From a virus, in the IMG/VR virus record IMGVR_UViG_3300039098_000077, positions 13,789 through 44,069 of that record: 30,281 bases of DNA. The stretch is one strand, 5' to 3'. The notes beneath the pieces were generated by a model. It was given only the letters and a program-made list of their open reading frames with translations, did not search any database and was not told the origin of the DNA. Shown piece after piece: positions 6,183-13,144 of this stretch; positions within the stretch are counted from its first letter, which is position 1, and every line of letters begins with the position of its first letter. Position numbers and translations under genes: made by a program.

Positions 6183-6365
6183 ATGAAAGTATCTGAAATG
6201 ATAACATCGTTAAAGCATATGGAAGAAGTGTATGGTGATATTGAGGTTGAAATCTTGATTCAAAACCAAGATGGACTACATCAAATGGATAAGCAAGTAT
6301 TCTTTGTATATAGTCAGTATGAGGACGATGTAAATAAGTGTTCGATTCAAGACTTTCCATATTAG
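6183..6365 (+). CDS. Small conserved phage-type protein, 60 aa
   Basis: ATG 6183 follows a good Shine-Dalgarno (GGAGTGAT, 6172-6179). The upstream in-frame GTG 6174 is less likely. The product starts MKVSEMITSLKHMEEVYGD and continues with an IEVEI strand. This is the pattern of a widespread group of small phage proteins (helix, then GDxEV strand) whose role is unknown. No catalytic residue is seen. Confidence 0.65.
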   Translation: MKVSEMITSLKHMEEVYGDIEVEILIQNQDGLHQMDKQVFFVYSQYEDDVNKCSIQDFPY

Positions 6366-6376
6366 GGAATACTATC

Positions 6377-6523
6377 ATGAGTGGTAACATGGAATGTATA
6401 TGTCCATATTGTAATGGTAACATGTATCTAGAAGAAGTACATTCATACTATGGAGCAGTAGATTATGAATGGATATGCCATAACGATGAATGTGAATCAA
6501 ATAAACCAGATGATGAATCATGA
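6377..6523 (+). CDS. Zinc-ribbon micro-protein, 48 aa
   Basis: ATG 6377, with AGGGA upstream, is preferred to an in-frame GTG at 6338 that lies inside the previous gene. The product has Cys at 7, 9, 12, 34 and 39 (ECICPYCNGNM near the start and WICHNDEC near the end), the classic two-knuckle zinc ribbon. The stop overlaps the next ATG (ATGA). A role in nucleic-acid or protein binding is possible, but nothing more can be said. Confidence 0.65.
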   Translation: MSGNMECICPYCNGNMYLEEVHSYYGAVDYEWICHNDECESNKPDDES

Positions 6524-6639
6524 TTGATGTAACCCAAATTCCACTTCGTCATAAAGATAAGATAATATATGCTTTAAGTATCCAAGTAGAGCATCTCAAG
6601 TCTCATAACGAATGGTTGCTTGGGAAACAAAAAAGCTGA
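6520..6639 (+). CDS. Micro-protein, 39 aa
   Basis: A very short gene whose ATG overlaps the previous TGA. The product begins MIDVTQIPLRHKDK and continues as an amphipathic helix with several basic residues. It has no Cys, no membrane segment and no known motif. Support comes from the exact overlap with its neighbour and the tight packing of the operon. Confidence 0.45.
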   Translation: MIDVTQIPLRHKDKIIYALSIQVEHLKSHNEWLLGKQKS

Positions 6640-6652
6640 GAGATGATACCAT

Positions 6653-6922
6653 ATGAAATATGAATTATGTCCATTATGTATACCCTCTCCAACTATCACT
6701 AAAGAAGCAGAGTCTATACCAATAGTGAAAATAGGAATCATTAGGTGGTTAGAAGATGATGGTTTCAAAGGAGAAGGGTTTTGTTCAAACTGTGATGTTG
6801 CTGTCAGAAGATGTGATGAATGTAACAACATATATGAACATAGCTTATTATTTCCAATATGGGTAGGTAATAGAGATGAACATGTTTGTAGTAAGTGTAT
6901 GAACCAATTAATGCGGAACTGA
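6653..6922 (+). CDS. Multi-zinc-ribbon protein, 89 aa
   Basis: It starts at ATG 6653. Four CxxC pairs are visible: CPLC (6-9), then CSNC, CDEC and CSKC in the second half. It could therefore bind two zinc ions, much like rubredoxin-type or RING-like folds. A long hydrophobic/acidic linker (IPIVKIGIIRWLEDD) separates the first pair from the rest. It ends two bases before the DNA polymerase start, so the two are likely co-translated. A replication accessory role is only a guess from position. Confidence 0.65.
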   Translation: MKYELCPLCIPSPTITKEAESIPIVKIGIIRWLEDDGFKGEGFCSNCDVAVRRCDECNNIYEHSLLFPIWVGNRDEHVCSKCMNQLMRN

Positions 6923-6924
6923 TA

Positions 6925-9201
6925 ATGACAACTAAAACTCAAAGTACCTATGCATGGATTGACTCTTGCTGGTTAATGAGCAATGGTAAGCCAACTGTTG
7001 TGTTGTTCGGTAGAGATATCGAAACTAAGAAGGTTAAGAAAATTGGCATACAGGATTTCGTTCCTTACTTCTGGGCACCACTTGATGAGATTACATTACC
7101 TGATGAAGTTGAAGAAGGAGTATCTTGCTTCGGAGATGCTATAGGTAAGGTAGTTGTTAATACACCAGATCAAGTTCCAGTTATACGTAACAAGTTTACT
7201 CATCACTTTGAAGCTGATGTTCCATTTGATATTAGATACACAGTTGACAAAAAGATATTCTATGCATATAATGATGAAGCTGAACCTGTTGAGTATGAGG
7301 GTGGATTCCTACCACGAATAGGTTATTATGATATTGAAGTTGAAGCTCCACCAGAGATCATGCCTGATCCTGAGAATCCAATATACCCTATTAAGTTGAT
7401 TAGCATATTGGATTCGTATACTAATAAGGTGAGAGTATTTACTGTAGGTGGAAGACAGGTTGATGATGATCAAGTTATATGTGCTACTGAAGATGATTTG
7501 TTTAGAGTATTCTCAAAGTATGTAGCAAGTATGGACTTTGATGTTGTTACTGCATGGAATGGTAAGAAGTTTGATGATCCTTATTTCGTTAGAAGAGCAA
7601 GACTTATTAACTGTTATAAATACATTCAACCATTAAGTAGGATATCAGGTAAGTGGGTAACAGAGAATAGATTTACTGGTAGAATACTCATCGATATGAT
7701 GGTTGTGTTTAGAGACTGGAGTAAGCCAATGGGTAAGATGCCTACTGGGTTAAAGTACATTGCAAAGAAGTTTGCAAACTTTGAATATGATGATGAGGGT
7801 AATCGTATTAAAGAGTTAATAGCGAACGATGAGTGGGAGAAGTTAGTTAAGTATAGCAAGAATGATGTTATTGCTATGCAGAAGATTGATGAAGCTATTG
7901 GATTATTTCAGTTCTATGAGAACATCAGACGCAAGATGGGAGTTAAGCTTAACGACATATTTGGTCGAGCAGTAATGATTGAGACGTTGCTCATGAAACG
8001 AGGTATCAAGCCAATGCCTACAAGAACGTTACATGAGACTGATGAAGATTTGATAGGTGCATTGGTATTAAAGCCACCAATTGGTATTCATAGTAATGTT
8101 GGTGGATTTGATCTTAAGGCATTGTATCCTACAATAATCATTGCTAAGGATATCTCACCAGACATTGATCATATGATACCCAAGACCATCACTGAGATGA
8201 TGGAAGAGAGAGAGAAGTATCGAGTCATCCGTATGGCTGGTAATGCTGATGAAAATATGAAGAATAGTGAAACAGCAATCAAGTATATTGTTAATGCATT
8301 TTATGGGTATATGGCATATAAGAGAGCAAGGTTGTTTAAGATAGAATGTGCTCAAGAAGTTACAGGTACAGGTAGAGAGATAGCAAGGAGTATTCATAAA
8401 GAGTTGAAGGTATGGGGATATGATACAGTATATGGTGATACTGATTCTTCATTTGTCAAAGGTATATTAACCCCAGAAACTGGTATTGAATTACAAGGTG
8501 ACATCAATAAGTTCTTACTGAAGTGGTCAAGGGAACAAGGTATCAAAGATGAGTTTGCACCTATCATTAAGTTTGAGAAGCTATACAAACGTATCATGTT
8601 TAAGAGAAAGACAACATCAAAAGATGCAGCCAAGAAGAGGTATGCAGGATGGTTAGTGTGGAAGGATGGATATGAAATTGATAAAATTGACTTTGTTGGA
8701 TTAGAGACTAACAGATCAGATAGTGCAGAGGTAACAAAGGATGCAATGAGGAAATTCTTTACATCTGTATTGAAAGATAATGATACAGACTCTGCAATAA
8801 AGATGGTACGTAATATATATCGTGATGTGGTTGATGGTAATATTGATCTACAAACTGTATCAGTACCTAAGGGTATTCATAAGAAAGGACAGAATAATCC
8901 ACACACAAGAGGTATGAAGACAGGAACTAAAGTGTATAAGATTCAATGGTATGGTATGGAGAAGCCTAAGCTATTATACTGTAAACGACCATTTAAAGAA
9001 GTGTGTATTGATAGTGGTGTTACTACAATACCACCTGCTATTGATGAAGATGGTAATGTTCTTGATATACCTGCATTTGAGATTGATTGGAACAAGCAAG
9101 CTGAGAAGACTATAAAGCAAAAGATGAAGCCATTGTTGGATAGTATTGGAGTTGACTGGGAACAATCAATAGCTGGACAGACATCATTGTTTGACTTTTG
9201 A
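6925..9201 (+). CDS. polB: Family B DNA polymerase with 3'-5' exonuclease
   Basis: A 758-residue replicative polymerase, shorter than cellular PolB. All exonuclease motifs are present: ExoI DIE (136-138), ExoII N212 with FD (216-217), and ExoIII YSKND (310-314). The polymerase motifs are A, DLKALYPT (396-403); B, KYIVNAFYG (453-461); C, YGDTDS (503-508); and KKRY (570-573). Motif A has Ala and Thr where Ser is usual, and only about 57 residues separate A from B, so the fingers are compact. The C-terminus QTSLFDF fits a PCNA-interacting (PIP) peptide and also a bacterial beta-clamp motif. I start at ATG 6925, just after the previous stop; the open frame extends upstream but overlaps a zinc-ribbon gene. 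No intein is seen. Confidence 0.95.
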   Translation: MTTKTQSTYAWIDSCWLMSNGKPTVVLFGRDIETKKVKKIGIQDFVPYFWAPLDEITLPDEVEEGVSCFGDAIGKVVVNTPDQVPVIRNKFTHHFEADVPFDIRYTVDKKIFYAYNDEAEPVEYEGGFLPRIGYYDIEVEAPPEIMPDPENPIYPIKLISILDSYTNKVRVFTVGGRQVDDDQVICATEDDLFRVFSKYVASMDFDVVTAWNGKKFDDPYFVRRARLINCYKYIQPLSRISGKWVTENRFTGRILIDMMVVFRDWSKPMGKMPTGLKYIAKKFANFEYDDEGNRIKELIANDEWEKLVKYSKNDVIAMQKIDEAIGLFQFYENIRRKMGVKLNDIFGRAVMIETLLMKRGIKPMPTRTLHETDEDLIGALVLKPPIGIHSNVGGFDLKALYPTIIIAKDISPDIDHMIPKTITEMMEEREKYRVIRMAGNADENMKNSETAIKYIVNAFYGYMAYKRARLFKIECAQEVTGTGREIARSIHKELKVWGYDTVYGDTDSSFVKGILTPETGIELQGDINKFLLKWSREQGIKDEFAPIIKFEKLYKRIMFKRKTTSKDAAKKRYAGWLVWKDGYEIDKIDFVGLETNRSDSAEVTKDAMRKFFTSVLKDNDTDSAIKMVRNIYRDVVDGNIDLQTVSVPKGIHKKGQNNPHTRGMKTGTKVYKIQWYGMEKPKLLYCKRPFKEVCIDSGVTTIPPAIDEDGNVLDIPAFEIDWNKQAEKTIKQKMKPLLDSIGVDWEQSIAGQTSLFDF

Positions 9202-9210
9202 GGTACCATA

Positions 9211-9357
9211 ATGACAATTGTTAATTGTGATTTGGGTACATGTCCATGTAATGTTAATGGTGTATGTAGTAGAAGAGTTATCAGAATATCTGAAGGTGAT
9301 ACTGAACGTAATGATTGTTTTTGTAGTGATAAATATTATGGGAGTCATAAAACATGA
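9211..9357 (+). CDS. Cys-rich micro-protein, 48 aa
   Basis: ATG 9211 lies nine bases after the polymerase stop, with AGGTAC upstream. Six cysteines are at 6, 11, 13, 19, 36 and 38 (NCDLGTCPCN and CFC), a dense pattern suited to metal binding or disulfides. There is no signal peptide, so metal binding is more likely. Its stop overlaps the next gene (ATGA). Function unknown. Confidence 0.6.
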   Translation: MTIVNCDLGTCPCNVNGVCSRRVIRISEGDTERNDCFCSDKYYGSHKT

Positions 9358-9527
9358 AAAGAACATGTAATAATTGTTTAGCTAGTGATTGGGAAAAGGG
9401 ATGCTATATATGTAATTTAGATTACGATGTTGATATTAAACGTGGAGTACCAAAAGAAGAGTGTCCAAAGCCATTAACAAATAGTCAGTTGATTAATGCA
9501 AAGCATAAGTATATGAGGAGATTATAA
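9354..9527 (+). CDS. Cys-rich micro-protein, 57 aa
   Basis: It starts at ATG 9354, overlapping the previous stop. C5-x2-C8 and C17-x2-C20 form two pairs, with C37 further on. The N-terminal half is zinc-ribbon-like, and the C-terminal half is a basic helix (NAKHKYMRRL). This resembles the Cys-containing micro-proteins upstream of the polymerase. The next gene begins one base after its stop. Confidence 0.6.
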   Translation: MKRTCNNCLASDWEKGCYICNLDYDVDIKRGVPKEECPKPLTNSQLINAKHKYMRRL

Positions 9528-9528
9528 T

Positions 9529-10428
9529 ATGAAATTGATAGCAATAAAGAAGAATGGTAAATACTATTGTAAAGAGAATGATAAATATCTACATGTAATT
9601 CCTGATGAGAGTAGACTAAGGTTTGATGTAGTAAGGTTACCATCATTTAGTGAGAAATGGGTTGTATTCAACAAATTACCAACATCTGCTGAGAAACACA
9701 TATCAGGTAGGTTGAGGATCATTGACTATCAATTAAAGGATGAATTTGAAGTAACTGATAAAACACCATCTGTATTACCTCCTGGATCATTTGATTGCAT
9801 AAAACGAGATGAAGGTGATGGTGACTGTATAGAACTTGGACATCAAGATATTAAGGGATTGTATGAAACTAATAGTGTACGAGATCCTGATGTATGGGAA
9901 CCAATAGAGTTTGAGATTGATTTAGTTGATGAAGATTGTGAGCCATTAGTTAACCCTAAGTATAAGTTTAGAACTGAGTTTCCATATTACATTGAGAATC
10001 ATGAAGTTGTGAGACACAAGTATCCATGCTTTATAAAAGGTATAGATGTATATCAGTTAATTAGAGATGCTGTAAAGGAGAACCTTCCTGATCATTGTGT
10101 GATAACATCTGACTATGATTTCTCATTTACTGTTAAAGTTAGAACACCAGTAATACATGAAGAAACATTTCGAGTTGATGTTAGTTCATTTAATGCTAGG
10201 AAACCCAAGATGGTTAATAAACCATTGAGGACTATTGATGTTACTGTCATTGATATACAAACTGAGAAAAGGTATAGTGGAATAGTAATCCAGAGTGTAC
10301 ATGCAGATAACTATAAAGATTTAGAGAGAAAGATGGATGTACTAATTCAAGAATATATTGATAGGTTAGATTGGAAACCAACAGTATGCCCTCACTGTAA
10401 AGGATATGGATGGATACAGGTAAAGTGA
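9529..10428 (+). CDS. Hypothetical beta-rich protein ending in a CPHC zinc knuckle
   Basis: A 299-residue protein with GAGGAG upstream of ATG 9529. Most of the length alternates short strands with acidic and basic turns, suggesting a beta-rich fold. The last ten residues (CPHCKGYGWI) match one half of a DnaJ-type CxxCxGxG knuckle, a common tail on phage proteins. A region around residues 165-200 (FIKGIDVYQLIRDAVKENL) looks helical. I do not recognise the family. It lies downstream of the polymerase in the same operon. Confidence 0.7.
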   Translation: MKLIAIKKNGKYYCKENDKYLHVIPDESRLRFDVVRLPSFSEKWVVFNKLPTSAEKHISGRLRIIDYQLKDEFEVTDKTPSVLPPGSFDCIKRDEGDGDCIELGHQDIKGLYETNSVRDPDVWEPIEFEIDLVDEDCEPLVNPKYKFRTEFPYYIENHEVVRHKYPCFIKGIDVYQLIRDAVKENLPDHCVITSDYDFSFTVKVRTPVIHEETFRVDVSSFNARKPKMVNKPLRTIDVTVIDIQTEKRYSGIVIQSVHADNYKDLERKMDVLIQEYIDRLDWKPTVCPHCKGYGWIQVK

Positions 10429-10432
10429 TATT

Positions 10433-10732
10433 ATGGATAATACAGAAGAAGATAAGGACTTGCATAAACGAAGGAAGATATTATCAATACCATTTGATGA
10501 AGTATTGGGAAATCTATATGCCTTACGAAGTGTTGAGAATGTTATACAACATAAAGAATTACCACCAGGATATATTATTAAGTGTGTCCAGCATAACTTT
10601 GAGCGACAGACATTTGACTTCTTGATAATTCATGAATCATTTGAAAAGGTATTAGAAGGAGTAGTTGCACCATATATTGATGATATGTATGTAACTGTAA
10701 AGTCATATGAGGTAAAGCCATGTCAACAATAA
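10433..10732 (+). CDS. Hypothetical protein, 99 aa
   Basis: ATG 10433 follows GTGAT, four bases after the previous stop. The N-terminus is highly charged (DNTEEDKDLHKRRK). The core (YIIKCVQHNFERQTFDFLIIHESFEKV) looks like strand-strand-helix, a ferredoxin-like arrangement. Its last codons overlap the next micro-gene. No known motif or catalytic residue is recognised. Confidence 0.65.
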   Translation: MDNTEEDKDLHKRRKILSIPFDEVLGNLYALRSVENVIQHKELPPGYIIKCVQHNFERQTFDFLIIHESFEKVLEGVVAPYIDDMYVTVKSYEVKPCQQ

Positions 10733-10854
10733 ATATTGAGAAAGCTGATGGTGATACTGATATGTATATTATTGTTATCGATAAGGATGGTAATGAGAAG
10801 CATATGACAAAGCCAATGACATTTGACTTAAATGTGCTAAAGATTAACATCTAA
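10720..10854 (+). CDS. Micro-protein, 44 aa
   Basis: A strong Shine-Dalgarno (GAGGT, 10709-10713) lies inside the previous gene, and ATG 10720 overlaps that gene's end. The product has a strand pair with an acidic turn (MYIIVIDKDGNEKHM). It ends just as a palindromic intergenic region begins, so it is probably the last gene of this transcription unit. Function unknown. Confidence 0.55.
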   Translation: MSTINIEKADGDTDMYIIVIDKDGNEKHMTKPMTFDLNVLKINI

Positions 10855-10929
10855 TTGTCAATTTGACAATCATTGACAGTTACTAGCATTGATGATTATT
10901 GTATAAATTTTTTAGTATGAGGTGATACA
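10854..10929 (+). promoter_or_regulatory. Intergenic control region: ATTGTCAA palindrome and TATA-like box
   Basis: An 8-bp inverted repeat with a one-base centre, ATTGTCAA/TTGACAAT (10854-10861/10863-10870), is followed by a further TTGACA (10873-10878). These suggest a repressor or activator operator. Downstream is TATAAATTTTTT (10902-10913), which could be an archaeal TATA box or an AT-rich promoter. GAGGTGAT and a GTG start at 10930 follow. A bacterial -35/-10 reading does not fit well, because TTGACA lies about 23 bases from TATAAA. Confidence 0.45.
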
Positions 10930-11166
10930 GTGCCCAAAGGAAGAAAGAGTGACAAGAAAGATAGGTTGTATGTAGTATATAAAGTGCTACGATGTACAAT
11001 GGATGATGAGGATGTTATCATGCTTAAGAAGATACATCCTGAATTTAAGGAGCTTGATGAATCATCACGAGATATTGATATTACTGAAGCATGTTGTCAG
11101 ATGGCAGATGCAATGAATACTGGATTCCCATCTGATATGAATAGTGATACTATATCACAAATATGA
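10930..11166 (+). CDS. Small hypothetical protein, 78 aa (GTG start)
   Basis: The start is GTG 10930, with GAGGTGAT (10919-10926) just upstream. The N-terminus is very basic (PKGRKSDKKDR), compatible with nucleic-acid binding. The remainder is helical and acidic. The segment ITEACCQMADAMNTG resembles part of the small protein at 4034-4240, which may indicate a shared short motif. It is the first gene after a control region, so it could be an early or regulatory protein, but no DNA-binding fold is proven. Confidence 0.65.
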   Translation: MPKGRKSDKKDRLYVVYKVLRCTMDDEDVIMLKKIHPEFKELDESSRDIDITEACCQMADAMNTGFPSDMNSDTISQI

Positions 11167-11175
11167 GGAATAATT

Positions 11176-11682
11176 ATGGAAGAAGAAATTAACGGAGAAT
11201 ATGTACGAGAAGTACAAGAGCTTAAGCTAGCTGGATTCTTTGATGAAGATTCTGACTATGATGGAGACATTGGAAGAAACGTTGAAGAGCTATTAAAGGT
11301 GTTTAAGAACCAAGGAAATAGTGGTATGTCAGCAGTTCGAACAGCTGAGATATTTGCAAAGCTTGTTGATGGGAAAGTATTAACTCCATTAAAGGGAACA
11401 CCTGATGAGTGGATGAATATATCAGAATATTCTGATGGACCTATGTTTCAGAACAAACGATGTACACATGTGTTTGCAAGAACCAAAGATGGTGATAGAG
11501 CATATGATACTAACTATTTCATCTTTGTGAGTAAGAATGGTGTTACATTTACACGTGGTATTAAAAGTAGTATGTCTATCTCATTCCCATATATGCCAAG
11601 GAGTAGGTTCATAAAAGATAGGTATAATCGAATAATAGGTACAGTAGAGAAGATCAAACGTATACTAAAGTGGAAACGATAG
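11176..11682 (+). CDS. Conserved phage protein of unknown function, 168 aa
   Basis: ATG 11176 follows GAGG. The sequence pattern is shared by many phage proteins of unknown function: an N-terminal helix with AGFFDEDSDYDG, then EELLKVFKNQGNSGMSA, then LTPLKGTPDEW, then QNKRCTHVF and a DRAYD turn. In those phages the protein is usually encoded among early or replication genes, as here. I know of no proven activity. The C-terminal part (SISFPYMPRSRF and a Lys/Arg-rich end) is basic and may contact nucleic acid. Family recognition comes from the sequence pattern, not a search. Confidence 0.7.
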   Translation: MEEEINGEYVREVQELKLAGFFDEDSDYDGDIGRNVEELLKVFKNQGNSGMSAVRTAEIFAKLVDGKVLTPLKGTPDEWMNISEYSDGPMFQNKRCTHVFARTKDGDRAYDTNYFIFVSKNGVTFTRGIKSSMSISFPYMPRSRFIKDRYNRIIGTVEKIKRILKWKR

Positions 11683-11685
11683 AAC

Positions 11686-11898
11686 ATGATCCTTAGTGTA
11701 ATAATTAGTATTATAACATTATGGTATACTCATCTATTGTCAAACAAGAGCAAGTTTGGATTATACATGGGTTTATTCTGTCAACTACTATGGACAATAT
11801 ACATTGTACTTGATGTAAAAGATTATGGTCTTTTGGTATTAAACGGTGGTCTATATATTGTACTTATAAATGGGTTAAGAAAATGGGAGAAACCTTAG
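11686..11898 (+). CDS. Small membrane protein, 70 aa
   Basis: It starts at ATG 11686, three bases after the previous stop. Hydrophobic segments are at about residues 3-17, 25-42 and 48-63, separated by short polar turns (SNKSKFG and DVKDYG). This gives two or three membrane passes. The size and layout recall half-transporter or PnuC/SemiSWEET-type membrane peptides, but it is too short and lacks diagnostic residues. A viral membrane-remodelling or transport role is possible. A single-pass membrane peptide follows directly. Confidence 0.65.
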   Translation: MILSVIISIITLWYTHLLSNKSKFGLYMGLFCQLLWTIYIVLDVKDYGLLVLNGGLYIVLINGLRKWEKP

Positions 11899-11899
11899 C

Positions 11900-12004
11900 A
11901 TGAATAGACATGATGTATTCATAGGAATATTGTTAATAATGCTAGCAGTAATAACGATGTTTACAACATGTCTAACACTTGCAGTACACAAAGCAGGAGG
12001 ATAG
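11900..12004 (+). CDS. Single-pass membrane micro-protein, 34 aa
   Basis: A short open frame begins at ATG 11900, one base after the previous stop, and carries one hydrophobic helix (FIGILLIMLAVITMF, residues 7-21). The end (VHKAGG) is short and polar. The gene's own last codons contain the GGAGG that serves the next gene, so the frame may be partly constrained by that. The role is unknown; it pairs with the neighbouring membrane protein. Confidence 0.5.
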   Translation: MNRHDVFIGILLIMLAVITMFTTCLTLAVHKAGG

Positions 12005-12005
12005 T

Positions 12006-12332
12006 ATGAACGTAAGAGTAGAAGATGTTGATATAGAACTAATAGATGGTGACTTTATCAAAATTCAGCAAGCACCAATAGAAGCAATGTTCATGAACAA
12101 ACAGTTTGAATTAGAAACATCAAGAGGTATGATTCAAGGTGATCCTGGAGACTGGATAATCAAAGGTGTTGATGATACTCTATATGTTGTTACACCTAAT
12201 ACCATGATGAAGATATACACAATAGTATGTCCAACTTGTAATTCTAAGTTAGGGTTATCACCACACTATGATGAAGAAGATGGTATAGTATACCTTGACT
12301 GCCCTGAATGTGGGTACCATATGGAGAGGTGA
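12006..12332 (+). CDS. GDWIIKGV-domain protein fused to a zinc ribbon, 108 aa
   Basis: ATG 12006 is chosen for the strong GGAGG just upstream; an in-frame TTG at 11979 is rejected. Residues 25-65 contain GDPGDWIIKGVDDTLYVV, the core of a widespread small phage protein family whose second member lies at 19247-19501 in this window. Here the domain is followed by a C-terminal zinc ribbon (C75, C78, C99, C102: CPTC and CPEC). The family has no established function, and the zinc ribbon may add nucleic-acid or protein binding. The C-terminus overlaps the upstream Shine-Dalgarno of the next gene. Confidence 0.7.
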   Translation: MNVRVEDVDIELIDGDFIKIQQAPIEAMFMNKQFELETSRGMIQGDPGDWIIKGVDDTLYVVTPNTMMKIYTIVCPTCNSKLGLSPHYDEEDGIVYLDCPECGYHMER

Positions 12333-12337
12333 TTGTG

Positions 12338-12793
12338 ATGAGTAAAATAGTAGCAGTAAAGGTGTTACTTCTAGAGCAATATTTAAATGAGCTCAAGAAG
12401 AAGACTGGTATATATATAGCTAAGGATGCTGTAGCAAAAGCAGTAGATCATTACTTAACATTTGGAATGTCAGAAGAAGATATAAGAGCAATAGACAAAG
12501 ACTTAAAAGAGATGCGTGAAGAAGAGATGGAACAACATTCCAAAGATCAAGAACTCTTAGAGAAGATAAAGTTACAAGTATCTGAAGAAGAGTTTAACTC
12601 AATAGAGGAAGAAATAATTGAATCTGAAAACACAGCTAACTTCAAGATTGTAGATACCCCTATTGGTATCATGCAGGAAGAAGAAGGAGTTAAGATGTGG
12701 GTTGATCAACATTCAGCTGGAGATGTATTTACAGGAACTGTTTGTATGGAGTTACCAGATGGAAAGTATATCATGTGGGATTATTGGATGTAA
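12338..12793 (+). CDS. Ribbon-helix-helix-like regulator with coiled coil, 151 aa
   Basis: ATG 12338 follows a perfect GAGGTGAT (12326-12333); the longer frame from 12308 is unlikely. The first 45 residues (strand VAVKVLLLEQYL, then ELKKKTG, then KDAVAKAVDHYLTFG) have the strand-helix-helix layout of ribbon-helix-helix DNA-binding domains. They resemble an archaeal family (DUF5371) with the same KTGxxxxKxAxxKAVxHYL pattern. A long acidic coiled coil (about 50-105) follows, then a short beta domain with a Trp-rich end (IMWDYWM). It is probably a transcription regulator acting on nearby sites, such as the repeat-rich region just downstream. The family link is from memory. Confidence 0.6.
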   Translation: MSKIVAVKVLLLEQYLNELKKKTGIYIAKDAVAKAVDHYLTFGMSEEDIRAIDKDLKEMREEEMEQHSKDQELLEKIKLQVSEEEFNSIEEEIIESENTANFKIVDTPIGIMQEEEGVKMWVDQHSAGDVFTGTVCMELPDGKYIMWDYWM

Positions 12794-12970
12794 TGCATAG
12801 ATGTTATGTAATGTCATTTTAAATCGAATTTGAAGGTGATTTTGACGATTAAATTTCAAACGATTAATCACACCAAGATTTCATTTTCATTTTTATTTGA
12901 CGATGAATAAAAATGATATGACATATGTTACACTGATATTTCGAACAAATTAACTAGGAGAATATTTGAT
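12794..12970 (+). promoter_or_regulatory. Intergenic region with iterated ACGATTAA repeats and an AT-rich hairpin
   Basis: The longest protein-free gap outside the RNA cluster. ACGATTAA occurs at 12845-12852 and 12860-12867 (15 bases apart), with a near copy, ACGATGAA, at 12900-12907. A perfect 11-bp inverted repeat, TCATTTTTATT/AATAAAAATGA (12887-12897/12906-12916), encloses the third copy. GGTGATT/AATCAC (12835-12841/12866-12871) also pair loosely. This could be an operator for the neighbouring ribbon-helix-helix protein, a promoter, or an iteron-type origin. AGGAG at 12956-12960 serves the next gene. Confidence 0.45.
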
Positions 12971-13144
12971 ATGGTTATACTTAAACAATGGGAATACTAT
13001 AAGGAACAGTTTTGCTCATTAAGCAGATTAAACGACTTAGGTCGTAGCGAGTGGGAGGTATGTGGAGTTACATATAATGAGCAATCAGGGATAGAAACAT
13101 TTTATTTTAAGAAATTACGAAATACAGGAGCGATTGTAGGATGA
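12971..13144 (+). CDS. DUF4177-like small protein, 57 aa
   Basis: ATG 12971 has AGGAG ten bases upstream. The sequence has a starting strand with a WEYYK motif, a helix ending LNDLGRSEWEVCGVT, and a closing strand (TFYFKKLR). This matches the small DUF4177 fold (WEYK, LNxLGxxGWE, YFFKR) common in bacteria, archaea and phages, though the usual GWE is SEWE here. No function is established. It overlaps the nuclease gene by four bases (ATGA) and is probably co-translated with it. Confidence 0.6.
   Translation: MVILKQWEYYKEQFCSLSRLNDLGRSEWEVCGVTYNEQSGIETFYFKKLRNTGAIVG

Noticed and set aside
6925-9201. Intein or intron in the polymerase or reductase
   Set aside because: All conserved motifs follow at normal or shorter spacing, with no insertion.
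10410-10625. Alternative plus-strand frame overlapping 10433-10732
   Set aside because: The 10433 frame has a better start site and continues the operon's gene order. The other has atypical composition.
10873-10907. Bacterial sigma-70 type promoter (TTGACA with TATAAA)
   Set aside because: The spacer is about 23 bases, too long for a typical -35/-10 pair.
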